21,763 bases of DNA from the NCBI GenBank assembly GCA_002360945.1, contig DERO01000043.1, positions 1-21,763 on the forward strand, given 5' to 3'. The position numbers were made by a program, and so were the translations under genes. Below are positions 7,721 to 16,558 of the stretch, piece after piece; the stretch's first letter is position 1, and each line of letters begins with the position of its first letter. The notes beneath the pieces were generated by a model that was not told the origin of the DNA, did no database searches, and worked only from the letters and a program-made list of their open reading frames with translations. This DNA comes from Leclercia adecarboxylata (GTDB lineage Bacteria; Pseudomonadota; Gammaproteobacteria; Enterobacterales; Enterobacteriaceae).

Positions 7721-8731
7721 TTACAGAATGTGGGTCTGCACGTCCGGATCTTTACGGTCGAGATAGTGAATCGACTGGATGCGGCGAATGGTGCGTGATT
7801 TGCCCCGGATCAGCAGCGTTTCGGTGGTGGCCATATTGCCTTTACGGGTGATGCCGTCCAGCAGATCGCCTTTGGTGATGCCGGTCGCCGAGAAGATGAC
7901 GTTGTCGTTGCGCGCCATATCATCCAGACGCAGGACGGTATTGGCCTCAATACCCATCGCGGCGCAGCGGGCCAGCTCCTGCTCACCGATACGGCGGTTC
8001 TCTTCGCTGTCGCCTTTCACTTCATGGCGGCCCAGCAGACGACCCTGCATGTCGCCGTCAAGGGCGCGGATCACCGCAGCAGAAACCACCCCTTCCGGCG
8101 CGCCACCGATGCCGTACAGCACGTCGACTTCGCTGTCCGGCATGCAGGTGAGGATAGAGGCCGCCACGTCGCCATCGGGGATGGCAAAGACGCGTACGCC
8201 CAGCTGCTGCATATGAGCGATGGTGGTATCGTGACGCGGTTTTGCCAGGATGGTGACGGTCAGTTCGCTCAGCGGTTTATTGAGCGCGGCGGCGATGTTA
8301 CGCAGGTTTTCCGCCAGCGGCAGGTTGAGATCGATAACCCCTTTGGCGCCCGGCCCGACAATCAGCTTCTCCATATACATATCAGGCGCGTTGAGGAAGG
8401 TGCCTTTGTCGCCCACGGCCAGCACGGCCAGCGCGTTTGCCTGACCCATGGCGGTCATGCGGGTGCCTTCAATCGGGTCGACGGCGATATCCACCGCATC
8501 GCCGTTGCCGGTGCCGACTTTCTCGCCGATAAACAGCATCGGCGCTTCGTCGATTTCGCCTTCGCCAATTACGATGGTGCCGTCAATGTTGACCTGGTTA
8601 AGCATAATGCGCATGGCATGGACGGCTGCACCGTCAGCGATATTTTTGTCGCCACGGCCAAGCCACTTGTAGCCCGCCAGGGCGGCGGCTTCGGTCACGC
8701 GGGAAAATTCGATAGCAAGTTCACGTTTCAT
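7721..8731 (-). CDS. glpX: Class II fructose-1,6-bisphosphatase
   Basis: GlpX hydrolyses fructose-1,6-bisphosphate to fructose-6-phosphate, a gluconeogenic step that is useful during growth on glycerol. The product has 336 residues as in E. coli. Metal and catalytic residues of the lithium-sensitive phosphatase fold are visible: Asp33 (IADGAAV), Glu57 in GEGEIDEAP, and Asp85/Glu88 in DPIEGT (85-90). YGIGGAPEGVVSAAVIRALDG carries the late catalytic glutamate. No strong ribosome site precedes the ATG, which suggests coupling to upstream translation or weak expression. It is the last gene of glpF-glpK-glpX, separated from glpK by 104 bases that contain a palindromic repeat. Confidence 0.97.
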   Translation of the reverse strand: MKRELAIEFSRVTEAAALAGYKWLGRGDKNIADGAAVHAMRIMLNQVNIDGTIVIGEGEIDEAPMLFIGEKVGTGNGDAVDIAVDPIEGTRMTAMGQANALAVLAVGDKGTFLNAPDMYMEKLIVGPGAKGVIDLNLPLAENLRNIAAALNKPLSELTVTILAKPRHDTTIAHMQQLGVRVFAIPDGDVAASILTCMPDSEVDVLYGIGGAPEGVVSAAVIRALDGDMQGRLLGRHEVKGDSEENRRIGEQELARCAAMGIEANTVLRLDDMARNDNVIFSATGITKGDLLDGITRKGNMATTETLLIRGKSRTIRRIQSIHYLDRKDPDVQTHIL

Positions 8732-8800
8732 TGGGTACTCGTGCGGTCAAAAGGAATTGCACGAAGTTTATCACAGAGTGGGAAGGGTGCGGGCTGGAGA

Positions 8801-8830
8801 CCCCTCTCCCCGGAGGGAGAGGGTGAGGGG
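8801..8830. repeat. Dispersed GGGAGAGGG palindromic repeat, copy C
   Basis: CCCTCTCCC (8802-8810) pairs with GGGAGAGGG (8815-8823) around CGGA and is followed by TGAGGGG. It lies five bases beyond the glpK stop codon inside the glpFKX operon. Transcribed, it would make a stable hairpin between the glpK and glpX parts of the message. Confidence 0.75.
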
Positions 8831-8835
8831 AACAA

Positions 8836-10368
<1,533 letters not shown>

Positions 10369-11214
10369 TTACAGCGAAGCTTTTGATTCAGTCGGGGAGA
10401 GGCTTTTCTTCTCCTCAACCACACAGGTGTCGCACGGCAGATGGCGTCCAATCAGCTTACGATAGCCGAATGCGCCAAGTGATGCCCCAACGATAGGGCC
10501 GAACAGCGGCACCAGGAAGTAGGGAATATCTTTCGCGCCGGTAAAGGCCACGTCGCCCCAGCCCGCGAAGAAGGCAAAGGTCTTAGGCCCCAGGTCACGT
10601 GCCGGGTTCATGGCGAAGCCGGTTAGCGGTCCCATGGATGCGCCGATCACCGCAATCAGCAGGCCAATCAGCAGCGGTGCCAGCGGGCCACGCGGAATGC
10701 CGTTGCCGTCATCGCCCAGCGCCATGATGACGCCCATCAGAATAGCGGTAATCACCATCTCCACCGCGAAGGCCTGCACAAAGTTAATGTGCGGGTTCGG
10801 ATAGGTGGAGAAGATACCCGCCAGCTCAAGGCTCTCGGTGCTGCCACGTACCATGTGATGCGTCTGCTCAAAGTCGATAAACAGATTGTAATAGAGCCCG
10901 TAAACTAACGCTGCTGCGCAAAAGGCACCGGCAAACTGCGCCACAATAAAGGGCACAACCTTGCGTTTATCAAAGCAGGCAAACAGCCACAGCGCGATGG
11001 TCACCGCAGGGTTAAGATGGGCACCTGAAACACCCGCCGTCAGGTAGATGGCCATGGCCACCCCCAGACCCCAGATCACGCTGATTTCCCACTGCCCGAA
11101 GCTGGCACCCGCGACTTTCAGCGCCGCCACGCATCCTACGCCAAAGAAAATCAACAACCCAGTACCCAGGAACTCTGCGATGCATTGGCCTTTCAAGGTT
11201 GATGTTTCACTCAT
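10369..11214 (-). CDS. glpF: Glycerol uptake facilitator aquaporin
   Basis: GlpF is an inner-membrane aquaglyceroporin that passes glycerol by facilitated diffusion. The 281-residue product shows the internal duplication of the family, with NPA boxes at 68-70 (GAHLNPAVT) and 203-205 (FAMNPARD). The selectivity filter residues of E. coli GlpF, Trp48, Phe200 and Arg206, are all present, so glycerol conductance is expected. Six long and two half membrane helices can be traced. An AGGAT ribosome site precedes the ATG. It is first in the leftward glpF-glpK-glpX operon, with a GlpR/CRP-type control region upstream. Confidence 0.98.
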   Translation of the reverse strand: MSETSTLKGQCIAEFLGTGLLIFFGVGCVAALKVAGASFGQWEISVIWGLGVAMAIYLTAGVSGAHLNPAVTIALWLFACFDKRKVVPFIVAQFAGAFCAAALVYGLYYNLFIDFEQTHHMVRGSTESLELAGIFSTYPNPHINFVQAFAVEMVITAILMGVIMALGDDGNGIPRGPLAPLLIGLLIAVIGASMGPLTGFAMNPARDLGPKTFAFFAGWGDVAFTGAKDIPYFLVPLFGPIVGASLGAFGYRKLIGRHLPCDTCVVEEKKSLSPTESKASL

Positions 11215-11291
11215 AATCGGATCCTGACAGAAAATTAATGGTTATTGTCATCGTGCCGACCGTCACGATCGCCACGATGTCCTGTAGACAC

Positions 11292-11360
11292 AGTGTTAAT
11301 TTATCGTTAACGAGCAAAAACGAGAAATATCGAACTTGAAATGTGTGTGCCGCGTCAACA
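11292..11360 (-). promoter_or_regulatory. glpFKX control region: GlpR-like and CRP-like sites
   Basis: In E. coli, glpFKX is repressed by GlpR and activated by cAMP-CRP. Here ATCGTTAACGAG (11303-11314) is a near-perfect dyad, and further CGA-bearing half-sites follow (AACGAG near 11319-11324, TATCGAAC at 11329-11336), as expected for a cluster of GlpR operators. TGTGT-N6-TCAAC at 11344-11359 is a degenerate CRP-type site upstream of them on the glpF strand. The promoter hexamers are not clear; TTAACACT near 11292-11299 is a possible -10 zone. Confidence 0.5.
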
Positions 11361-11450
11361 AAATGAGCGATAACGCGCCATGAAGTGTGCGTTAGCGTTT
11401 ATACGGCCGGGTGAGCTGAAGCATTCCATTAACTAAAGTGTTAACAATTT

Positions 11451-11616
11451 AGGGGTATATGATGCGAACGCACCAGGAGGAGACTGAAAAGTGTTGCAAA
11501 CCGCAATCTGCGCGGTCTGCCGCTGGACAGGGAGGGCGGCGCTCCATACAATCGACACCAGGTGTTGTGCGCGTTTACGTCAAGCGTCGCCTTGCAAATT
11601 CAGGAGAGGTAGCATT
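11451..11616 (+). other. zapB leader with possible promoter and two upstream reading frames
   Basis: The 402-base gap between glpF and zapB holds the glp control region on its left and this leader on its right. GGTATATGAT near 11454-11463 could be a -10 for zapB but lacks a good -35. Two open frames cross the leader: ATG 11462 (ATG also at 11459) to TAG 11624-11626, 54-55 residues, preceded by AGGGG and overlapping the zapB start; and a GTG at 11491, in frame with zapB, preceded by AGGAGG at 11475-11480. Neither predicted peptide resembles a protein I know. Confidence 0.3.
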
Positions 11617-11856
11617 ATGTCGTTAGAAGTGTTTGAGAAACTGGAATCGAAAGTACAGCAGGCGATTGATACCATCACCCTGCTGCAGATGGAAATCGAA
11701 GAGCTGAAAGAAAAAAACAACGCGCTGTCGCAGGAAATTCAGACTGCACAGCACGGTCGCGAAGAGCTGGAGCGTGAAAACCACCATCTGCGCGAACAGC
11801 AGAACGGCTGGCAGGATCGTCTGCATGCCCTGCTGGGACGCATGGAAGAGGTCTAA
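11617..11856 (+). CDS. zapB: Cell division coiled-coil protein ZapB
   Basis: ZapB is a small, entirely coiled-coil cytoplasmic protein that joins ZapA-bound FtsZ to the MatP-Ter macrodomain and stimulates Z-ring assembly. I choose the ATG at 11617 (79 residues, [16 protein letters not shown]) because AGGAGAGG lies 7-9 bases upstream and the E. coli protein carries the same core with at most two more residues. An in-frame GTG 42 codons upstream would add an unrelated Cys/Arg-rich stretch. Heptad spacing of Leu, Ile and Val is evident throughout, with [13 protein letters not shown] and [18 protein letters not shown] typical of the family. An intrinsic terminator follows. Confidence 0.96.
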   Translation: MSLEVFEKLESKVQQAIDTITLLQMEIEELKEKNNALSQEIQTAQHGREELERENHHLREQQNGWQDRLHALLGRMEEV

Positions 11857-11870
11857 TTCCGAATTCCTGA

Positions 11871-11900
11871 AAAAGGCATCCATAATGGATGCCTTTTTTA
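11871..11900 (+). terminator. Rho-independent terminator of zapB
   Basis: GGCATCCA (11875-11882) pairs with TGGATGCC (11886-11893) around a TAA loop, with four A residues before and six T residues after. It lies 15 bases after the zapB stop and should separate zapB from the following cassette except for read-through. Confidence 0.92.
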
Positions 11901-11948
11901 TTTGTGGGGAATAAGATCGCTCAACATGTTACTCACAAGGAATGCGAG

Positions 11949-12617
11949 ATGACGACACGAAGCGATATTATCGATAATTCTGACCGATATATTACCCGTA
12001 ATACTCCAAAAGGCCTTATCTATACAGAAAATCTGGGATGGATTGATCTTGGACATGCCAATCCAACAGGTGCCGAAAGGTTATGGCAGCAAATGATAAT
12101 GCCGCAGGGTGGCGACGGTAACTGGTTCGTGGTTAATTACAACCAGAGCATGTCATCAAATGTTTTTGGGATGAAGGTTACGACAGGGGTATACAGAAAG
12201 TTTTTGGTGCGTCGGGGTTTAACTCGTCCCCTTTTACAGTGTGTGGCGTTGTCTATATTTATGGGAACTTCTCACCGGTTCGAATCCATGCAAGATTTTT
12301 GGCCTTATGTCTTTTTAACCGATAGCGGCTATAGCGCTGAAGATCTCGTTTCAAATCTGTTCGGTTTCTGTCAGGCAGTTAACTCTGCAGACTTCACATC
12401 ATTCCTGGATGTTTGTCCAAAAGAAAAAGCGTACCGAATTTGGGATTACTATGGTCCTGTCGGCAAATTCAAAAATAAAAGTGTGCTACCCCTCCTTTTC
12501 CCTGATCCCCAGGAAGAAACAAGCAAACTCCAACCTTACTCCGGAACGTTACCTGTATTCATGAGCGCGATTACTCCCCTTGCGAGTCCCGATTATGTTC
12601 GCGAGATATGCCTATGA
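11949..12617 (+). CDS. Protein of unknown function, possibly DUF4056-like
   Basis: I do not recognise this 222-residue protein with certainty. The ATG at 11949 has an AAGGA site 7 bases upstream; an earlier in-frame start at 11889 lies in the zapB terminator and is rejected. No signal peptide or membrane helix is evident, so it is probably cytoplasmic or exported by a non-Sec route. Motif-like stretches are KGLIYTENLGWIDLGHANP (21-39), VVNYNQSM (61-68), MGTSHRFES (105-113), TDSGYSAEDLVSNLFGF (124-140) and RIWDYYGPVGKFKN (163-176). The GLIYT..G.IDLGH and S.EDL.SN pattern recalls DUF4056 proteins as I remember them, a weak assignment. The gene is clearly AT-richer than its neighbours, has no K-12 counterpart at this locus, and overlaps the next gene by four bases. 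Confidence 0.75.
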   Translation: MTTRSDIIDNSDRYITRNTPKGLIYTENLGWIDLGHANPTGAERLWQQMIMPQGGDGNWFVVNYNQSMSSNVFGMKVTTGVYRKFLVRRGLTRPLLQCVALSIFMGTSHRFESMQDFWPYVFLTDSGYSAEDLVSNLFGFCQAVNSADFTSFLDVCPKEKAYRIWDYYGPVGKFKNKSVLPLLFPDPQEETSKLQPYSGTLPVFMSAITPLASPDYVREICL

Positions 12618-13006
12618 AAAATAATAAGCTGCTTGTTATTACTCTTTTAATTGCTGTGGCAGGAGCAGGGTATATATTCCTGGCCGCGCGTGTTTTTTTA
12701 CCGGAGCAATACACACAAAGCGATTTCTTTCGCTACCAACTGATGACACCAGAACCCTTCAAGCGTATCCCGAGAATTTCAAAGAATTGGTACTTCCTTA
12801 GTCAAACAGATGAAGGCAGCGGTATTCGAACGAATGAAATTATTTTTACCGGGATAATAAAAAATGATGCCAATGAACTGGCCGAAAAACTTGATACCTG
12901 GGCCAGTAATTATTCCCAACGGCATGAGACCATGAGTGTTTCAGTTGAAGAAAAGCATGGCCAGTATGAGGTGCGAGTCACCCACTACGGCTCCGATGAA
13001 AATTAA
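12614..13006 (+). CDS. Small membrane-anchored protein of unknown function
   Basis: A 130-residue product of unknown function. I prefer the ATG at 12614, which forms an ATGA overlap with the stop of the preceding gene, a usual sign of translational coupling; an ATG two codons earlier is possible. Residues 6-26 (LVITLLIAVAGAGYIFLAARV) form a single N-terminal membrane segment after the basic KNNK, so the rest (about 27-130) is probably periplasmic. That part is mixed alpha/beta in appearance, with NEIIFTGIIKNDANELAEKLDTW and a C-terminal MSVSVEEKHGQYEVRVTHY strand pair. No cysteine or catalytic motif is seen. It shares the low GC of its partner and ends before a two-way hairpin. Confidence 0.75.
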   Translation: MKNNKLLVITLLIAVAGAGYIFLAARVFLPEQYTQSDFFRYQLMTPEPFKRIPRISKNWYFLSQTDEGSGIRTNEIIFTGIIKNDANELAEKLDTWASNYSQRHETMSVSVEEKHGQYEVRVTHYGSDEN

Positions 13007-13015
13007 TGAAATAAA

Positions 13016-13046
13016 AGGCCATCAGAATGCATGATGGCCTCTATTT
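13016..13046. terminator. Two-way terminator between the cassette and rraA
   Basis: AGGCCATCA (13016-13024) pairs perfectly with TGATGGCCT (13032-13040) around a GAATGCA loop. On the leftward strand the stem is followed by TTTTATTT, a good end for rraA. On the rightward strand CTATTTATT follows, a weaker but usable end for the cassette. Confidence 0.85.
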
Positions 13047-13047
13047 A

Positions 13048-13533
13048 TTACTCAATATCCAGCGGATCTTCAGACAGGATAATGCCGGTATTGTCGGCAT
13101 ACAGATGGTCGCCGGAGAAGAACGTTACCCCGCCGAAATTGACGCGCACGTCGCTTTCGCCAATGCCATCACCTGCGGCACCTACCGGAATGGCGGCAAT
13201 CGCCTGAATCCCGATATCCAGCTCTTCGAGGTCATCTACCTGACGCACCGCGCCATACACCACAATGCCTTCCCACTCGTTTTGCGTGGCGAGACGGGCA
13301 AGTTCTGCATCGATTAATGCGCGACGCACGGAGCCGCCGCCGTCGATCAGCAGAATACGACCACGGCCGTTCTGTTCAAACAGATCGTACAGCAACCCGT
13401 TGTCCTCAAAACATTTCACCGTGATGATCTGCCCGCCAAACGATGACCGTCCTCCAAAGTTGGAAAACAGCGGTTCTACGACGTTAACATCTTCCTGGTA
13501 GATGTCACAAAGCTCAGAGGTATCGTATTTCAT
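13048..13533 (-). CDS. rraA: Regulator of RNase E activity A
   Basis: RraA is a trimeric ring protein that binds the C-terminal scaffold region of RNase E and RhlB and inhibits degradosome function, shifting mRNA half-lives. The 161-residue product matches E. coli RraA in length and nearly in sequence: [53 protein letters not shown] segment (here [18 protein letters not shown]) and [28 protein letters not shown]. It shows the methyltransferase/aldolase-like fold without enzyme activity in E. coli. It follows menA on the same strand by 92 bases and has its own promoter in the gap. Confidence 0.97.
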   Translation of the reverse strand: MKYDTSELCDIYQEDVNVVEPLFSNFGGRSSFGGQIITVKCFEDNGLLYDLFEQNGRGRILLIDGGGSVRRALIDAELARLATQNEWEGIVVYGAVRQVDDLEELDIGIQAIAAIPVGAAGDGIGESDVRVNFGGVTFFSGDHLYADNTGIILSEDPLDIE

Positions 13534-13565
13534 AGGCTTAAGGTTCAGTTGCTGCGAGTGATTTC

Positions 13566-13595
13566 AGTATATCGCGCGAATTGCATTGTTGGCAA
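13566..13595 (-). promoter_or_regulatory. rraA promoter
   Basis: On the reverse strand TTGCCA (13590-13595, five of six -35 matches) and TATACT (13566-13571, five of six -10 matches) are 18 bases apart, 30-odd bases upstream of the rraA start. In E. coli, rraA has a promoter in this same menA-rraA gap that is reported to depend on sigma-S. Confidence 0.7.
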
Positions 13596-13599
13596 AATC

Positions 13600-13616
13600 A
13601 TCAATTGTTAATTGAT
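13600..13616. repeat. AT-rich inverted repeat upstream of the rraA promoter
   Basis: ATCAATT (13600-13606) and AATTGAT (13610-13616) form a perfect seven-base dyad with a GTT centre. It lies between the menA stop codon and the rraA -35 element. It is too AT-rich for a strong terminator, and a protein-binding site is possible. Confidence 0.4.
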
Positions 13617-13625
13617 ATTTGTCAG

Positions 13626-14546
13626 CTAACTTAGCGTCTGGCTAAGTACAATTCCGACCACGAACAACAGGTTAGTGAGCAGCGCACCTTTTACCGTGCG
13701 TTCCAGCATTGGCGGCATGGCCGAGGCGTTCTGCTCGCGGATCACGTAACGCGCCTGTTTGACCAGCAGCGGCGTGGCGAGTACAAACAGCCAGCCCCAG
13801 ATACTGTGCAGAGAAAGCAGGTTAAACAGCGCCAGGCAGAGCAGGGCACCCATCAGCAGGCAGGCATGGTAGCGGCGTGCATTCACCGGCCCCAGACGCA
13901 CCGCCAGGGTGTTCTTCCCGTTCAGCCTATCGCTGTCGATATCGCGCAGATTGTTAATATTGAGCACCGCCGTCGCCAGCATGCCGCAGGCGGTGGCCGG
14001 CAGGAACAGGGCAGGGATCAGGGTATGCGCCTGCAGATACCAGCTGCCCATCACGCTCAGCCAGCCGAAGAACACCAGCACCGAAATATCACCCAGCCCG
14101 ATGTAACCGTAAGGACGGGTGCCGACGGTATAGGTGATTGCCGCGACAATCGCCAGCAGACCGAGCACGAGGAAGCCAACCGCATCCGCCGGGGTTTTAC
14201 AGGCTACCAGCACCAGCGCAATCCCGGAGAGACAAATCAGCACCACGGTGATAATCAGCGCCCGCTTCATCTGCGCCTGGGTGATCACCCCTTTCTGCAT
14301 CCCGCGCAGTGGCCCGATACGGTCGGGCTTGTCGCTGCCCTTCACGGCATCGCCATAGTCGTTGGCCAGATTAGAGAGGATTTGCAGGAGCCCAGCGGTG
14401 ATCAGCGCCAGCGCAGCCACAAGGGGGTCGAAATGTCCCTGCCACCAGGCCAGGGCCGTGCCCACTACAATGGCGGCAAAGGCGAGAGGAAGGGTTTTAG
14501 GACGCAGGCTTTCCAGCCAGGCACGCGTACGGCTGATTTTAGTCAT
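13626..14546 (-). CDS. menA: 1,4-dihydroxy-2-naphthoate polyprenyltransferase
   Basis: MenA attaches an octaprenyl chain to 1,4-dihydroxy-2-naphthoate to give demethylmenaquinone, a membrane step of menaquinone synthesis needed for anaerobic respiration. I take the ATG at 14546 (306 residues, MTKISRTRAWLESLRPKTLP; E. coli 308); a TTG at 14561 lies right behind the hslU terminator. No good ribosome site is seen for either. The UbiA-family Asp-rich motifs are NDYGDAVKGSD at 62-72 and NNLRDIDSDRLNGKNT at 198-213, both facing the cytoplasm and binding the Mg-prenyl diphosphate. About nine membrane helices can be traced. It lies between hslU and rraA on the same strand. Confidence 0.96.
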   Translation of the reverse strand: MTKISRTRAWLESLRPKTLPLAFAAIVVGTALAWWQGHFDPLVAALALITAGLLQILSNLANDYGDAVKGSDKPDRIGPLRGMQKGVITQAQMKRALIITVVLICLSGIALVLVACKTPADAVGFLVLGLLAIVAAITYTVGTRPYGYIGLGDISVLVFFGWLSVMGSWYLQAHTLIPALFLPATACGMLATAVLNINNLRDIDSDRLNGKNTLAVRLGPVNARRYHACLLMGALLCLALFNLLSLHSIWGWLFVLATPLLVKQARYVIREQNASAMPPMLERTVKGALLTNLLFVVGIVLSQTLS

Positions 14547-14561
14547 AGGATGTTTAGCCAA

Positions 14562-14585
14562 TAAAAATGGGGCTTTTCAGCCCCA
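14562..14585 (-). terminator. Rho-independent terminator of hslVU
   Basis: On the reverse strand TGGGGCT and AGCCCCA form a seven-base stem around GAAA (14568-14585), followed by TTTTTATT. It ends the hslV-hslU message about 30 bases past the hslU stop and lies only some 16 bases before the chosen menA start. Confidence 0.9.
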
Positions 14586-14615
14586 TCATCAGTGATGAAA
14601 ATGCAATGACCGCGA

Positions 14616-15947
14616 TTATAAGATAAAACGGCTCAGATCTTCATCTGCTACTAAAGCATCAAGATGCTTACTCACATAATCGGCATCGATGGTAATGCTT
14701 TGACCATTCAGGTCGCTCGCATCATAAGAGATGTCTTCCATGAGGCGTTCCAGCACGGTATGCAGACGACGCGCACCGATGTTTTCGGTGGTTTCGTTAA
14801 CCTGCCATGCCGCCTGGGCGATACGCTTGATACCGTCTTCGGTGAACTCAATGTTCACGCCTTCGGTCGCCATCAGCGCTTTGTACTGCACGGTGACAGA
14901 GGCGTTCGGCTCGGTCAGGATGCGCTCGAAGTCTTCAGTAGTCAGCGCCTGCAGCTCAACGCGAATAGGCAGACGACCCTGCAGCTCGGGGATCAGATCC
15001 GACGGCTTCGCTACCTGGAACGCGCCAGAAGCGATAAACAGGATGTGGTCGGTTTTCACCATGCCGTGCTTGGTGGAGACGGTGCAGCCTTCAACCAGCG
15101 GCAGCAGGTCGCGCTGTACGCCTTCACGGGAGACATCCGGACCGTTGGACTCACCGCGCTTACAGATTTTATCGATCTCATCGATAAACACGATGCCGTG
15201 CTGTTCAACCGCGTCGATAGCGTCCTGCTTCAGCTCTTCCGGGTTCACCAGTTTGGCCGCTTCTTCTTCGATCAGCAGCTTCATCGCGTCTTTGATTTTC
15301 AGCTTACGCGGCTTCTGCTTCTGTCCGCCCAGGTTCTGGAACATGGACTGCAGCTGGCTGGTCATCTCTTCCATGCCAGGCGGGGACATGATCTCCACGC
15401 CCATCGGCGCGGCGGCGAGATCGATCTCAATCTCTTTGTCATCCAGCTGGCCTTCACGCAGTTTTTTGCGGAATGCCTGACGTGCAGCAGACGGCTCAGC
15501 AGGTTGTTCTGCCTGGCCCCAGTTGTTTTTTGCTGGTGGGATCAGCACATCCAGAATACGCTCTTCCGCCATCTCTTCGGCGCGATAGCGGTTTTTCTCG
15601 ATAGACTGGACGCGCACCATTTTGATCGCAGAATCGGTCAGATCGCGGATGATAGAGTCCACTTCTTTCCCGACATAGCCCACTTCGGTGAACTTGGTTG
15701 CTTCCACTTTGATAAATGGCGCGTTCGCCAGTTTGGCCAGACGACGGGCGATCTCGGTTTTACCAACACCGGTTGGGCCGATCATCAGAATGTTTTTTGG
15801 CGTCACTTCATGGCGCAGCACTTCATCCAGCTGCATACGACGCCAGCGGTTACGCAGGGCGATCGCCACGGAACGCTTGGCGTTATCCTGGCCAATAATA
15901 TGTTTGTTCAGTTCGCTGACAATTTCGCGTGGGGTCATTTCAGACAT
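14616..15947 (-). CDS. hslU: ATPase subunit of the HslUV protease
   Basis: HslU is the AAA+ hexamer that unfolds substrates such as SulA and RpoH and feeds them into the HslV chamber. The product has 443 residues as in E. coli. Walker A GPTGVGKT is at 57-64, Walker B IVFIDEID at about 252-259, and the central I-domain (about 110-240) carries the variable AEQPAEPSA stretch. The C-terminal LSRFIL tail, which docks between HslV subunits to activate it, is intact. The AAGGA ribosome site overlaps the hslV stop region; the genes are nine bases apart and form one heat-shock operon. Confidence 0.98.
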   Translation of the reverse strand: MSEMTPREIVSELNKHIIGQDNAKRSVAIALRNRWRRMQLDEVLRHEVTPKNILMIGPTGVGKTEIARRLAKLANAPFIKVEATKFTEVGYVGKEVDSIIRDLTDSAIKMVRVQSIEKNRYRAEEMAEERILDVLIPPAKNNWGQAEQPAEPSAARQAFRKKLREGQLDDKEIEIDLAAAPMGVEIMSPPGMEEMTSQLQSMFQNLGGQKQKPRKLKIKDAMKLLIEEEAAKLVNPEELKQDAIDAVEQHGIVFIDEIDKICKRGESNGPDVSREGVQRDLLPLVEGCTVSTKHGMVKTDHILFIASGAFQVAKPSDLIPELQGRLPIRVELQALTTEDFERILTEPNASVTVQYKALMATEGVNIEFTEDGIKRIAQAAWQVNETTENIGARRLHTVLERLMEDISYDASDLNGQSITIDADYVSKHLDALVADEDLSRFIL

Positions 15948-15956
15948 GAGAAATCC

Positions 15957-16487
15957 TTACGCCTTAGACGGCAATTCTTCGATGGTGTGGAAGTGGTTGG
16001 TGTAGATGCAGATATCACCTGCAATATCCAACGCTTTCACAGCGATATCGCGCGCGCCCAGGTCGGAATTCTCCAACAGCGCGCGGGCAGCGGCCTGGGC
16101 GTACGGGCCGCCGGAACCGATAGCAATCAGGTCGTTTTCTGGCTGCACCACGTCACCGTTACCGGTGATGATCAGTGAGGCATTTTCATCGGCTACTGCC
16201 AGCAGCGCTTCGAGCTTGCGCAGCATGCGGTCGGTACGCCAGTCTTTCGCCAGCTCAACGGCGGCTTTCACCAGATGGCCCTGATGCATTTCCAGTTTGC
16301 GTTCAAACAGTTCAAACAGCGTGAAGGCGTCAGCAGTGCCGCCTGCAAAACCGGCGATCACTTTGTCGTTATACAGACGACGCACTTTCTTCACGTTGCC
16401 TTTCATGACGGTATTACCCAGCGTGGCCTGGCCATCACCGGCAATCACCACCTGGCCGTTACGGCGTACACTTACTATTGTTGTCAC
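15957..16487 (-). CDS. hslV: Peptidase subunit of the HslUV protease
   Basis: HslV forms the double-hexameric, proteasome-beta-like proteolytic chamber. The product has 176 residues and uses a GTG start at 16487, preceded by AGGGGG, as in E. coli. After Met removal, Thr2 of MTTIVSVRR is the nucleophile; Gly/Lys residues of the [26 protein letters not shown] segment correspond to the catalytic Lys33 region. [18 protein letters not shown] is the second family signature. It is first in hslV-hslU, behind a sigma-32-type promoter that overlaps the end of ftsN and a leader hairpin. Confidence 0.98.
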   Translation of the reverse strand: MTTIVSVRRNGQVVIAGDGQATLGNTVMKGNVKKVRRLYNDKVIAGFAGGTADAFTLFELFERKLEMHQGHLVKAAVELAKDWRTDRMLRKLEALLAVADENASLIITGNGDVVQPENDLIAIGSGGPYAQAAARALLENSDLGARDIAVKALDIAGDICIYTNHFHTIEELPSKA

Positions 16488-16522
16488 GAGCAGACCCCCT
16501 GGTTACAGAATCGGGAAACAGA

Positions 16523-16546
16523 AGCCCTGAGCCTGTGCTCAGGGCT
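16523..16546 (-). other. Perfect stem-loop in the hslVU mRNA leader
   Basis: AGCCCTGAGC (16523-16532) and GCTCAGGGCT (16537-16546) form a perfect 10-base stem with a four-base loop. It would start a few bases from the 5' end of a transcript made from the sigma-32 promoter. No T run follows on the hslV strand, so it is not a normal terminator. A 5' stem-loop that stabilises hslVU mRNA is known in E. coli. Confidence 0.75.
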
Positions 16547-16558
16547 GAATAGAATGAT

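Noticed and set aside
11215..11450. Possible small RNA in the glpF-zapB gap
   Set aside because: No promoter-plus-terminator pair was seen; the region is better explained by GlpR/CRP-type control sites of glpF.
11889..11948. N-terminal extension of the first cassette protein
   Set aside because: The start would be within the zapB terminator stem; ATG 11949 has a proper AAGGA site.
14664..16178. Long rightward open frame (504 codons) opposite hslU and hslV
   Set aside because: It is antisense to two genes with exact family lengths and motifs, and its composition is that of a reverse-strand shadow of GC-rich codons. It has no ribosome site or recognisable domain.
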